Shown here: one piece after another, positions 20,701-29,149 of the stretch | How the letters are laid out: each line of letters opens with the position of its first letter | Numbering within the stretch: position 1 is the stretch's first letter | NCBI GenBank assembly: GCA_016712315.1 | Contig: JADJRG010000026.1 | Span: 1 to 64,000 of the forward strand | Reading direction: 5' to 3' | Length of the DNA: 64,000 bases | Source: Nannocystis sp. | GTDB lineage: Bacteria; Myxococcota_A; Polyangia; Nannocystales; Nannocystaceae | The notes under the pieces: model-generated | The model's database searches: none | What the model saw: the letters and a program-made list of their open reading frames with translations, nothing else | Told to the model about the DNA's origin: nothing | Program-made: the position numbers and the translations under genes

Positions 20701-20965
20701 GCTGGTGGCGGCGCTGCGCTGGACCGCGCACGTGCTGGCCGACGTCGCCGGTGCCCCGGCTGACCCCACAGCCCTGCTCGATCGGCTAGATGCGGCGCGC
20801 GCACAGGCGGCGCGCCGGCTGGGCCTGCGGGCGGCGGCGTTGCGGCCGTTCGCCGCCTGCGCATCGGCGGTCCCCGATGGCGCCACGCTGGCGCGCGAGC
20901 TCGCTGACCCCTCGCACCTCGCCGCGTTCCGTTGGTGGGGCGCCGGGGTGCCGCTCACTTCGTGA
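17660..20965 (+). CDS. CHAT protease plus degenerate second CHAT domain (C-terminal part of the giant protein)
   Basis: This continues the TPR half. The first CHAT (caspase-like) domain keeps its catalytic histidine in LCFYAHGDHPEVG (residue ~33 of this part) and cysteine in EFWACKTG (~75). About 700 mostly helical residues follow. A second CHAT-like domain covers roughly residues 790-1040: EIFAPGGLRGVPWAGL corresponds to the first subdomain, but the histidine site reads LRVYGDGFGDG and the cysteine site VELWAATAS, so both catalytic residues are lost. An active protease paired with a dead copy in one chain suggests self-regulation or substrate sensing (inference). The stop overlaps the convergent phosphoesterase gene by 11 bases. 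Confidence 0.8.
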   Translation: MLPNEHRLRDELATLSALTQRLPHADVLCFYAHGDHPEVGKRESPYIELADGRLHMHGPQAMDWRGLERVEFWACKTGVDVPFDPRSSLAAELFGVDGQALYAGARSAIGTLLSVNDFITAQISHAYRRELVRGQRADRALCTAMRRWRDRELEPFVAQLLAEGPPAEREALARIYRSPLVWAGYRFVGVCEHRGEVVRRPMPGDLNSEEQQRLGALLDELDAPGRSMTEWIEDEIERLHAASDPAPSPSDGLALARLYAARLLDAHETNLLRGLACAHTVPGVDSERLCALLWLRWATRGTFDWEMARARGPLSFRRAGLARAGLALASLPADGAPELRALLAVLTAIMGMSEETCWERTAASSVTAAAARVPALLAEMTSAVPGVEALEEAAVWCWLLSTAPAAADALARLLLETLGPALREIGIEPRTCAATSLLVATSTALAHALSVPPPLRYPELEWLTEPFAVSMTLAELRRQPRPGASGKQMLRELSAALTHVETHLWDHPQGNGTHLWKTTGCAGPNYRELAGSYVAGIVDQANSEHFVSVVAAQAQFFADLRRPVLHRLANLCACASAERRAGAWQQWRMARGAIAAIQQLEDVTMFPPRLTVDGEDIETTAARLDPYHLDAVTVAGSFQPTDDASFYELAQLAPRPLRSGCPLAWAVVRGAAARTGELGAMWRALNDAGVAPWGLLQPPLDFEHNQRAFDSIAPGHARLCALIDVKRRVVLGAIWHDGVQLHRRLVAGEPGSAFVALELVRGLHVDRGEALQRVRRCLDPLVRRCLGDACGRELELEIFAPGGLRGVPWAGLTFDGSVLSFGFAGISLTPNLAWRSDRVRRQLCCWFEPQADGAAPFGAQVIAGLRELAPPEQVFASPFRGGRDIPEANALEEAVAAGRSLRVYGDGFGDGWAGRDGGLLLRGQRMLVDRNISELCFTPGADVELWAATASLYDHQRGLFNADDRLPGLVEGFFLAGAAGVLDLAWPVPDVVRALVCEHYGLRRRTQDVAGAHALVAALRWTAHVLADVAGAPADPTALLDRLDAARAQAARRLGLRAAALRPFAACASAVPDGATLARELADPSHLAAFRWWGAGVPLTS

Positions 20966-22868
20966 CGCGGAAGACCACTGGTTCACCACGCCGTTCCCAC
21001 GCGTTACCGCTCTGGACGACGGTCTGGATCGACACGTCGACCCGGCCGACACCTTCGACGGTGATGCAGATCTCGTTGTATCCGCGCTGCTCGGCGACCT
21101 CGCGGCTGCCGAGGCTCGGCGCCGACGCAATCCGCAGCTCGCCGTCGTGACGTCCAGGCCAGCGCTCGATCGCCACGAACGCGCTGTGTTCGTGCCCGTG
21201 CAAGACCAACTGCACGCCCGCGGTCAGCAGCGCGTCCTTGACCGCCCCGGCGTTGAGCAGCCCGGAGAAGCGTGCCACGGTGAGAACCCCCGGGACCGTG
21301 GTCAGTGGGTGGTGCAGCACCGCGATCCGCACCGCCGACCGGCACGGCCGCCCGCGGATCGCCTTGAGCGTACGCTCGTGCACCAGGCTCGGATCGACCC
21401 GTTCCAGCTCGCCGCGCAGGTCCTGGTAGGCGGTCACATTGTCGGCCTGGAACGCCTCGGACGAGCCGCGCCACAGCTCGTCGGCGAGTTCGCGCATCCT
21501 GGGATCGTCTTGCCCGCCGAACTCCGAGGAGCCGAGCAGTAGCACGTCGAAGTCGGCCGCCGCGAATGACACCAGCGCGAGCGGGCGGTCCTCGGGCGGC
21601 TGCTCGAGGTGAGGGTGGACGTAGCCGTCGAACGCGCGCGCGAATGCCTCGTGCCGCGCGTGCGATGGGTCGCTCGCGCGCGCCTTCCCCCAGTCGACGT
21701 CGTGGTTGCCGCCGGTCAGCAGCACTCGCGGCTCGGACGCGAGGTCAGGGTGGGCCTGCGCGCGGCACAGCCGATCGAGCGTGTCCAGCCACTGGCGCGC
21801 GTCTCGGAACTCGGCCTCGGTAGCGCGCTCGGCCAGATCGCCCGAGACGATCAGCACGTGCGGTCCCTGTCCGCGCCCCGCGATCGCCTCGATGTGCTCA
21901 CGGTAGCCGTCGGCCGCAGTCGCCGGGCCGAGCGCGGGGCCATACGGCTTGTTGGGGCCGGTATTGACCTTCGCGTCGACAACTGTGGCTGCTTTGCTGC
22001 CGAAGTGAACGTCCGACACGTGGTGCACGATGACCGGCGGCCGTAGCAGGCGCGCGAGGATCGGGTCGCCGACGACGCCCTGGGACCGGTCGACGAGCCC
22101 GCACTCGCGCAGCAGCCCGAGCGCCTCGGCGTTGCGCGGCGCCTCGCCGCGGACGAGCGCCCGCAGCACCTGGCGGTGCTCGTTGGCCAGGCCCTCGTCG
22201 AATACGAAGTGAAAGTAGTCGGTCTGGTTCTCGATCGCCCGCTCGATCACCTGCTCGTACAAATTGTGGAGCCGCTCGAGCGCACGCAGCTCGGGCCGCG
22301 CCTCGGCCTCGGACAGCAGCAGTTCGAGCACGAACGGGTTGCGAGACCAGGTCGACGCGAGCTGCGGCAGCAGCGCGGCGGCCCAAGGCGCACGCGCGGC
22401 CATTCGCGCCGCCTGATCGGCGTTCAGCGGCGCGAGCACAAGGCGGTCACGCACGTGTACCTGCCCGCGACCTGCTTCGGTCAGGCGGCTCCACTCGGAA
22501 GGCGTCATGGCGACGACGGTCTTACACCCGCGGTCTTTGAGCTCGGCGCTGCGCTCGAGCAGGCGCTGCGGGTCACGGACCAGCAACTCGCCCGGTTCGT
22601 CGAGCAACAAGTGCGTCGGCGAGCCAGAGAACAGCGCAAGCGGCTTCGACTTGACGTCGACGAGCTTGACCTTGGCTGCCGGGAGCCCGCCGCGCAGCAG
22701 TTCGCCATACAGCCCGCTGAGCGCCCAGCTCTTGCCGCTGCGCCGGCTGCCGACGAGCGCCCACAAGCACCCCTCAGGCTTCGAGTCGCGCAGCCGGGCG
22801 AGCAGCAGGGGGTTCGGCCGGACGTCGCGCTCGGCGTTGTAGGTACGGTTCGGATCGAACTGGGTCAT
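20955..22868 (-). CDS. P-loop ATPase fused to calcineurin-like metallophosphoesterase
   Basis: A 637-residue protein. An N-terminal STAND/AAA-like ATPase has Walker A GSRRSGKS at 40-47, Walker B HLLLDEPGEL at about 86-95 and a helical lid to about 270. The metallophosphoesterase has DVHFG at 286-290, SGDLAE near 342, GGNHDVDW at 386-393, HHPL near 519 and HGHEH at 557-561, so all metal-binding motifs are intact. Such enzymes cut phosphodiesters, for example nucleic acid or cyclic nucleotides. The start overlaps the stop of the upstream EAD-pseudokinase gene by 4 bases (ATGA), and its end overlaps the convergent CHAT gene. It is most likely the effector arm of this module. Confidence 0.9.
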   Translation of the reverse strand: MTQFDPNRTYNAERDVRPNPLLLARLRDSKPEGCLWALVGSRRSGKSWALSGLYGELLRGGLPAAKVKLVDVKSKPLALFSGSPTHLLLDEPGELLVRDPQRLLERSAELKDRGCKTVVAMTPSEWSRLTEAGRGQVHVRDRLVLAPLNADQAARMAARAPWAAALLPQLASTWSRNPFVLELLLSEAEARPELRALERLHNLYEQVIERAIENQTDYFHFVFDEGLANEHRQVLRALVRGEAPRNAEALGLLRECGLVDRSQGVVGDPILARLLRPPVIVHHVSDVHFGSKAATVVDAKVNTGPNKPYGPALGPATAADGYREHIEAIAGRGQGPHVLIVSGDLAERATEAEFRDARQWLDTLDRLCRAQAHPDLASEPRVLLTGGNHDVDWGKARASDPSHARHEAFARAFDGYVHPHLEQPPEDRPLALVSFAAADFDVLLLGSSEFGGQDDPRMRELADELWRGSSEAFQADNVTAYQDLRGELERVDPSLVHERTLKAIRGRPCRSAVRIAVLHHPLTTVPGVLTVARFSGLLNAGAVKDALLTAGVQLVLHGHEHSAFVAIERWPGRHDGELRIASAPSLGSREVAEQRGYNEICITVEGVGRVDVSIQTVVQSGNAWERRGEPVVFRVTK

Positions 22869-25183
22869 GCTTCCTTGATCTCGTCGTACTTGCGCCGGAT
22901 CCAGTCATAAAACGGCGGGTCGCGGTCGAGCAGCCATCCGCCACTGAGCGCGTTGAACATCCCCGCGTCGCGCAGCAGCTTCTTGTCGGCCAACGGCAAC
23001 GCGGCGAACTCCGGCAGCTGCGCGCGCTCGTGGAGGATCAGCTCGCGCACCCGCGCGTCGAGCTCGTTCCAGCGGCCCTCGAACACGTGGCTGCGCTCGC
23101 GCAGTAGCCGCGCCTCGTACAGCCGGTAGAGCGCGTCGCGATCGCTGAGCGGTCGTCGGTCGCCCCGGCGCGCCGCGTCGACCACCGAGTAGCCCATCAC
23201 CTGCAGGTAGAACGGCCAAGTTCTGCAGTACTCGAGGATCCACGCCCCGACTGGCTCGGCCGGGATCGGCACGTCCGGCGGCGCGGTGTCGGTGAGGAAC
23301 GCGAGCGCCGCGTCGCGCGACAGCGGCCCGAGCTCCTGCACGACAATGTCGTTGCCGAACGAGGAGCCCGGCTGCTGCTTGGCGACCGCGAGGATCTGGT
23401 TCCAGTCGCTCGGCGACCCGGAGTAGACGATGCTCGCGCTCCCCTGACCGATCGCCCGCAGCCACGAGAACACCGTCGGCGTGATCAGGACGTTCGCGTT
23501 GCGCAGGTAGCCGATCTCGTCGATCAACAGCACCGGCCAGCGCTCGGACCGCGCGAGCTGGTCCGCGAAAGCTCGCGCTGGCGCTGCGACGTCCTTGAGT
23601 TCGGGCGCCAGCGCGACCGCCAGCGCGTCGGGTGTGTCACACGGCGAGGGCTCCAGGCTGATCGATCGCACATCGTGCCCGGCCGCCAGCGCTCGCACGA
23701 GGTTGCGCAGCAGCGACGTCTTGCCCGCGCGACGCGGACCGAGCAGCAGAGCGCTGCCGCGAGCCGCGACCAGCCCGAGTACACTGTCTACGTCATCCTC
23801 CCGCCCGGGCACCTGCGTCCCGTCGAGCGGCGAGCCGGATGAGAACGGGTTAGCGAGCGTCGTCGTCTGGCGGCCGAGGGTCCTGTGCAGGGCCGACGCC
23901 CACGGCAGCATGGCGGGCGTCGTCGCGGTCACGTCATTCAACGCGACCATGAGCTCGGTCATCCGCGGAAACCGCTGCTCGGGATCGGGGCTCAGCGCCC
24001 GCCGCAGTGCGTCGACTAGCAGACCGACGGCGCCGGCCGATCTCTGCACCTGAGCCAGTTCGTGCGGCGTCGGCGGCACCTCCCGGCCGAAGAGGCAGGC
24101 GGCAGCGACCTGCGCCAGCCCGTACTGATCGGACGCGCGCGACGGATCGCCGCCGGCAAGCAACTCGGGGGCCAAGAACGGCAGCACGCCATGGGACAGT
24201 CGACCATGGGCACTCGTCGAGTCCAGGCCGAAATCACGGAGACGCGGTGCTCCGTCCGCGGCGAAATCGATGCAGCGGAGCTGGAGCGCGCCGTGCACAA
24301 GTCCGGTGGAGTGCGCGAGTGCCAGACCATCGGCCAGTTTCGCCGCCAAACTGGCGACGCTCCGGGCGTCATCGTGGAGTTGCTCGACACGATCGATCAG
24401 CCGGCCGCCGCGCAGAAACTCCATGGAATAGCCGTAGTGCGGTTCGTCGAGGACGGCCGGATCCAGGACCTCCGCGATATACGGATGGCGCAGCCTTGTC
24501 ATCGCGTGCGCCTGTCTACGGACGTAGGCCCGGAATCCGGGGTCGTCGGTCATCGTGTTGAACAACCGCAGCGCAACCTCCCGCTCAAGCCTGCGATCGA
24601 AAGCGTGCCACACAGCTCCCAGCACGCTCGAGAGCGCCCGTTCGGCGAGAAGCAGGTAGCGTCCGCTGCTCAGCAGGTCCCCCGGCTGCAACTTCGAGAA
24701 CTCACCGCGCAGGCCGCGGTGCAGCTCGACGATCTCAAGCACGTGCTCGCGCTCGTTGGCGCCGCGATCGAGCGCGGCGTACAGCGCGAGCAGGCGCGCA
24801 GACGCGAGCTCCGCGTCCTTGTTGCGGTACAGCGGTGCCGGTCCACCGTAAACTGCCGGGGGCAGATCCGGCACCGCGGCGCGGAGCTCGCTGCGGCTGG
24901 CGCCCGCGCGTCCGAACGCGCGGGCGACCGCGTCGATATCCGCGACGCGTCCCGGTCGCTCGGTCCGCAGCGCGGCGAATAGTGCCTCGTCGACCGCTCC
25001 CCAGCGCAACAGCGTGTCGACCGCTGCGTGCATCAGCTCTGCTGGGGACGCCGTATGCCCCGGTAAGTTGTTCACGATATCGGGGACCGAGACGTAGTAG
25101 CGCAGGAACCGGCGTAGTTCCTCCGGGCTGAACATCCTCAGCAGCAGATCGTGGAGTTGCGAGGCGGGCGACATGGAACTCAT
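22865..25183 (-). CDS. EAD-pseudokinase-ATPase regulator
   Basis: 772 residues. Residues 1-90 are an effector-associated domain (LHDLLLRMFSPEELRRFLRY, HAAVDTLLRWGAVDEALF). Residues ~175-430 have a kinase fold, but VAIK reads VALR, HRDLKPEN reads HGALQLRC and only DFG (RLRDFGLD) and APE (LAPELL) remain, so it is a pseudokinase. Residues ~465-772 are a P-loop ATPase with Walker A GPRRAGKTS near 487 and Walker B VLLIDEIGYL near 552, ending in a winged-helix-like tail (GGWLLDRDPPFYDWIRRKYD). It is translationally coupled to the ATPase-phosphoesterase gene. Role inferred as sensor and switch for the effector through nucleotide-driven assembly. Confidence 0.88.
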   Translation of the reverse strand: MSSMSPASQLHDLLLRMFSPEELRRFLRYYVSVPDIVNNLPGHTASPAELMHAAVDTLLRWGAVDEALFAALRTERPGRVADIDAVARAFGRAGASRSELRAAVPDLPPAVYGGPAPLYRNKDAELASARLLALYAALDRGANEREHVLEIVELHRGLRGEFSKLQPGDLLSSGRYLLLAERALSSVLGAVWHAFDRRLEREVALRLFNTMTDDPGFRAYVRRQAHAMTRLRHPYIAEVLDPAVLDEPHYGYSMEFLRGGRLIDRVEQLHDDARSVASLAAKLADGLALAHSTGLVHGALQLRCIDFAADGAPRLRDFGLDSTSAHGRLSHGVLPFLAPELLAGGDPSRASDQYGLAQVAAACLFGREVPPTPHELAQVQRSAGAVGLLVDALRRALSPDPEQRFPRMTELMVALNDVTATTPAMLPWASALHRTLGRQTTTLANPFSSGSPLDGTQVPGREDDVDSVLGLVAARGSALLLGPRRAGKTSLLRNLVRALAAGHDVRSISLEPSPCDTPDALAVALAPELKDVAAPARAFADQLARSERWPVLLIDEIGYLRNANVLITPTVFSWLRAIGQGSASIVYSGSPSDWNQILAVAKQQPGSSFGNDIVVQELGPLSRDAALAFLTDTAPPDVPIPAEPVGAWILEYCRTWPFYLQVMGYSVVDAARRGDRRPLSDRDALYRLYEARLLRERSHVFEGRWNELDARVRELILHERAQLPEFAALPLADKKLLRDAGMFNALSGGWLLDRDPPFYDWIRRKYDEIKEA

Positions 25184-25265
25184 CTGCCGTGCGAGAGGTC
25201 GGGTACTGGGCGCGCGCGGTGTCCGCGCACGAGTATGGCTGGGAGGCTGAGCGTGGTGAAGGTGG

Positions 25266-25640
25266 TCATGGCCCAGTTCCCCGAAAAACGCGCTGCCGAT
25301 GCCACGGAAGGTAGCTCCGATGCCCCTCGGTGACGCCGTGTACCCGAAGCGGGTGCTCGAGGCAGAGGATGGCGCGCGCCTCCTCGTTGAGCGGAGCGCT
25401 CACGGTGATCGCTCCGTCGTCCTGTACCGTGATGAAGCCGCGGTCGAAGGCAGCGTCGAGCTGCGGCGCGAGTAGGAGGCCATTGTGGACGTCAAATCGC
25501 TCGGCGTCGGACTCGCAGCCGGCCCATGGCTTGATGTGGCTCGCGCGGAGGAGCGCGGGGACCGCGAGGCCGGTGACGGCGCAGCGGCCCTCCCAAAGCT
25601 CCAGGAGTCCGTCGCGAAACAGGCCCTGTCCGACGCGCTG
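25266..25640 (-). pseudogene. HNH endonuclease domain (5'-truncated)
   Basis: The frame ending at 25266 reads VGQGLFRDGLLELWEGRCAV then LLRASHIKPWAGCESDAERF, NGLLLAPQLDAAFDRGFITV and a short tail. This is a complete HNH_2-type core (CAVTGL, SHIKPW, NGLLL, FDRG). Such domains usually end a longer protein with an N-terminal recognition domain. Here the sequence upstream of about 25640 is instead the antisense of a kinase fragment, so the N-terminal domain is lost. The frame stays open to 25934 but that part has no protein-like character. Confidence 0.6.
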
Positions 25641-25654
25641 AACGACGAGGACAT

Positions 25655-25800
25655 GGCCGGGATCGTGCTCTGGGGGCGTTTCGAGGTCGAGAAGCGCATC
25701 GGACGCGGGGGATGGCCGAGGTGTTCCTGGGCAAGGACCTGCTTCTCCACGGGCTGGAGGCGGCAAAGGTGCTGCGGAGGGTAACACAGGCGCGCGCCGC
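25655..25800 (+). pseudogene. Ser/Thr kinase N-lobe remnant
   Basis: With one frame change near 25713 the plus strand reads LWGRFEVEKRIGRGG then MAEVFLGKDLLLHGLEAAKV. This is the glycine loop and first strands of a bacterial Ser/Thr kinase. The invariant lysine region looks altered and nothing kinase-like follows. It is a relic. Confidence 0.5.
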
Positions 25801-26141
25801 GGCTCGCGGATGGGCGGCATCCCGCCCGACCATCTGGCTCTCGGGCAGAGAGCACACGTGATAATCCCCGATGTCAAGCCCTCGTCTGCCGCTATCCTCA
25901 GCCGCCGTCCGCCGCTCCAGAACGCGGTGCGCATGCAGACATCTACGGCTCGCGCCGTACGGGAGCACCCGTCTGCACCTACAAGGATCGGCCGCTACAT
26001 ACATCTCCAAGGCATAGCGCGGCAGTCCTCATGCCAAGCTTCCCGACCCATCCGCGCAAGTTGCGCGATGAGGAGATCTCTCCCTCCGCCAACATCGCCT
26101 CTCGCGCCCGACAGCACATGATACGGTCGACGCACGCGCAA

Positions 26142-28847
26142 ATGAGCATCCCAACGCAGTCCCTCACCGACCTGCTCGCGTCGATGTTCACGGTCGATGA
26201 GCTCCGCCGCCTACTCTCCCAACGCCCGGAGACGGCGCTGCTCCTGCGCGAGCTGCCGGGCGACCCCACCGCCTCTCATCAGTTCATCCACGAGTTCGAC
26301 CGTGCTCTCACTCGACGTGGCCTGATCAACGAGGCTCTCTTCGAAGTGCTCGCCCTAGAGCGCCCCCACCGAAGCGCGGAGATCGAGGCCGCCCGCCGCT
26401 CTCTCCTAGGACCGGCGCCCGCGAGCGCACGCAGGCGAGGCAAGCATCTCCCCCAGCGGCCGCCTTATCATGTCCCCCGTGAGGCCCTTCTCCAGCAGCT
26501 ACACGGGGGTCTCCGGAGCGCGCCGATCAGCGTCATTGCGTTACACGCCCTCGACGGATTCGGCAAGACCACGGCCCTCGCGGAGCTCTGTCACCACTTA
26601 CGGCGCACCCTTGACCCGCGCGGCGCCGTGCTCTTCTATTCGGCGCCTGAGGGCCGAGGCACCTTCGACCTCGAGCAGATCCTCACCGACCTCGCGATCG
26701 CGCAAGGGGCCGCGCCACCGCCCGGTATCCAGGCCGACGGCGAGAGCCCTGCGACGATCCTCGGCGCCAAGCTCGACGCCCTCACTGACGCCCTCCAGCC
26801 CTTCTCCGAGGTCTGGATCCTCATCGACGATCTCGAGCGCCAGCTCGACAGCGTCGGCGCCATCACTAGCCCCGAGCTAACCGCGCTCTTTCGCGCGCTA
26901 CCGGCCCGCCTGCGCGAACTCGCCGAGCCCCGGCCGCTGCTACGGATCCTCGCCGCTAGCGCGATCCGCCCCGACCTACCGGGCGACCCTGCACCCCTGA
27001 TGATCGAGCTCGACGCGATGACCCGCGATGAGGCCGCGGGCCTCCTCGACCTTGTCAGCGACCAATCGGTACTCAAGCGCACCGATGACGCGACCCGACA
27101 GCTGCTCCTCGACCGAACTCACCGCGTGCCAGGCGCGCTCGTCACCCTCAGCAACCTCGCCCGCGACGAGCGCCGCTCCTACGCCGAGTTGCTCGCCGCT
27201 CCCCAGCTCAGCGCGGCCGGCCCTCCCAGCATCGAGTCCTGGTTGCATGGCATCGTCGAGCTCGCGCTCTCGCGCGTGAACGCCGATACGCGTGCGTTGC
27301 TCAACGCGGCCGCGATCTTCCCTGGCCCTATCGCGGCGCCGGTGCTGCACGCCGCCGCGGGGCTCGACCCTGCCCGCCTCGCGGACGCGCTCGCGGAGGC
27401 GGACGCCTGCCACCTCCTTCACCGCCACGACGGCGCCTATCAGCTCCCCGGCTTCCTACGTGCGCCGCTCCGCGAGACCCTCAGCGAGGCCGCCTCCGCG
27501 GCGCTCCACCGCCGCGCGGCCGACGCGGTGATCCTCGGACTGGAGGACGACCCCGACGCCTGGCGCGACCGCGCCGCCGCCGCCCCCTTCTTGGCCCGGA
27601 TCGACCACCTGATCGCCGCTGGCGACCGTGACCGAGCCTTCACCGAGCTCTCGAAGCACCAACTCGAAGGTTTCAGCCGCCTCGGACTCTACGAGCCCTG
27701 CATCGAGCTGCGCCGCCGCCTCGCCGATCTTTTTGGGGATCAACCTCACCGCCGTGCGAACAACCTGCGCTCCTGCGCCACCCTCTTGACCTACCTAGGC
27801 CGTTACGCCGAGGCACAAGATCTCCTCGACGAGGCTACGCCGCTGAGCGAGGGCGACGACAAGGAGCGCTGCCTTTGCCTCAACGCCCGCGGCATCCTCG
27901 CATACAACCAGCGGCGTATACCGGAGGCGCGGCGGTACTACGAGCTCAGCCTCGAGATTGCGGAGCAGCACGAGCTCGAGGCCAACCTGATCGCCACACG
28001 TCGCACCAACCTCGCCGAGGTGTTCACGATCCTCGGCGACTTTGATCTGGCCAAGGAGCACGCCCAGCGCGCCCTCGCGATCTACGAGGGTCAACCTGAC
28101 GCGCCACCGCTCCCCTGGAAGAGGCGCTACACCGGCAGCATCGGCGCTGCCTGGGCCGATCTCGCAAAGGTCTATCTCGCCCTCAACGAGCTGCGCCGCG
28201 CTGTGTATTACATCGACCTCGCCGTTGACCTCGCCCGCGGCGAGGGTCACCAGCGCCGCATCGGCATGCGCCTCATCGTACGGGGCCAGATCGCCCTGGC
28301 CGAGTGCCGCCTCGACGACGCCCGCCGCTCCTTCGAGAACGCCCTAGACGCCTACAGCGCGATCAAAAGCCTGATCGGACGCGGCAGGGCTCACCTCCAC
28401 CTCGGCCTTGTCTATCACCACAAGCGCGACCGCGAACTCGCGCGTGAGCACTACCAGAAGGCGCTCAACATCAACCACTCGGAGTCCAACTTCGCCGCGC
28501 ACACCTACCTCGGCCTGTTGGAGCTCGACCGGCCCGCCGCGCGAGAGAGCGTCAAGTACCACATCGAACTCGCGATCGGCCTCTGTGAGAGGCGTATCGA
28601 GGAATGTCAGGGCTACCACGATGTGCTCTACACCAGAGCCCTGGCCCGCCTCCTCTACGCCCTCCTCGACGGCGACAGAGCAGCCGAAGGCCACGCCCTC
28701 ACCGCCTACGACGCTGCCCGAAGGACCTGCTCCGCGGCGGGGATCTGCCGTCGCGCCATCGCCACGCTCAACCTCTTACCCGATCCCACCCGCCAGCACG
28801 GCCTGGTGTGCTCGGTCCGCGGGCTACTCGACCCCGCACAGCCGTAG
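26142..28847 (+). CDS. EAD-STAND NTPase-TPR protein
   Basis: About 901 residues from ATG 26142, chosen because the EAD starts right after it, as in the paralogue at 25183. An upstream in-frame start at 26031 would add 37 unlikely residues. Residues 8-85 are an EAD (LTDLLASMFTVDELRRLLSQ, RRGLINEALFEVLALERP). The NB-ARC/AP-ATPase-like domain has Walker A LDGFGKTT at 137-144 and Walker B VWILIDDLE at 224-232. From about 500 to the end are TPR repeats (TYLGRYAEAQDLLDEA, AYNQRRIPEARRYYELSLEI, VYLALNELRRAVYYIDLAVD). This is the classic layout of a STAND sensor with a repeat-based ligand-binding tail. The gene is intact. Confidence 0.9.
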   Translation: MSIPTQSLTDLLASMFTVDELRRLLSQRPETALLLRELPGDPTASHQFIHEFDRALTRRGLINEALFEVLALERPHRSAEIEAARRSLLGPAPASARRRGKHLPQRPPYHVPREALLQQLHGGLRSAPISVIALHALDGFGKTTALAELCHHLRRTLDPRGAVLFYSAPEGRGTFDLEQILTDLAIAQGAAPPPGIQADGESPATILGAKLDALTDALQPFSEVWILIDDLERQLDSVGAITSPELTALFRALPARLRELAEPRPLLRILAASAIRPDLPGDPAPLMIELDAMTRDEAAGLLDLVSDQSVLKRTDDATRQLLLDRTHRVPGALVTLSNLARDERRSYAELLAAPQLSAAGPPSIESWLHGIVELALSRVNADTRALLNAAAIFPGPIAAPVLHAAAGLDPARLADALAEADACHLLHRHDGAYQLPGFLRAPLRETLSEAASAALHRRAADAVILGLEDDPDAWRDRAAAAPFLARIDHLIAAGDRDRAFTELSKHQLEGFSRLGLYEPCIELRRRLADLFGDQPHRRANNLRSCATLLTYLGRYAEAQDLLDEATPLSEGDDKERCLCLNARGILAYNQRRIPEARRYYELSLEIAEQHELEANLIATRRTNLAEVFTILGDFDLAKEHAQRALAIYEGQPDAPPLPWKRRYTGSIGAAWADLAKVYLALNELRRAVYYIDLAVDLARGEGHQRRIGMRLIVRGQIALAECRLDDARRSFENALDAYSAIKSLIGRGRAHLHLGLVYHHKRDRELAREHYQKALNINHSESNFAAHTYLGLLELDRPAARESVKYHIELAIGLCERRIEECQGYHDVLYTRALARLLYALLDGDRAAEGHALTAYDAARRTCSAAGICRRAIATLNLLPDPTRQHGLVCSVRGLLDPAQP

Positions 28848-29149
28848 GGGCCACAGTCGGCGGGAGCAGGCGTTGAGGTTATGCGGGGTGAATCCCACCG
28901 CAGGCTCAGCCGCTCGCCGATCCGGGTGATCATTCCTTTGGCCGCGAGGCGGCTCAGTCCGAACCGCAGTTCGATGCCCCTATCTGCCAACATCGAGTGA
29001 GACACGGACCCCCTGGAAATTGGTGTGCAGGGCGAGAACGTGAACGAGAGAGATGAACAAGGAAAACGCACAAAGTAACAGTGAGGATGAGCCGTCGAGC
29101 GGCGAGGCAGCGAGCCCGTCGGAGTCGGCAGAGATGATGTTGGTGAGGC

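Larger units (their letters stand above)
25184..26141. other. Gap with HNH and kinase debris between divergent EAD genes
   Basis: The gap lies between two divergently transcribed EAD genes and must hold their promoters. It contains an HNH endonuclease fragment on the minus strand (25266-25640) and a kinase N-lobe fragment on the plus strand (25655-25800), which meet head to head. Confidence 0.5.

Noticed and set aside
28706..29071. Minus-strand frame with a winged-helix-like piece (ELRFGLSRLAAKGMITRIGE)
   Set aside because: Only about 30 residues look protein-like, with no start context or partner sequence.
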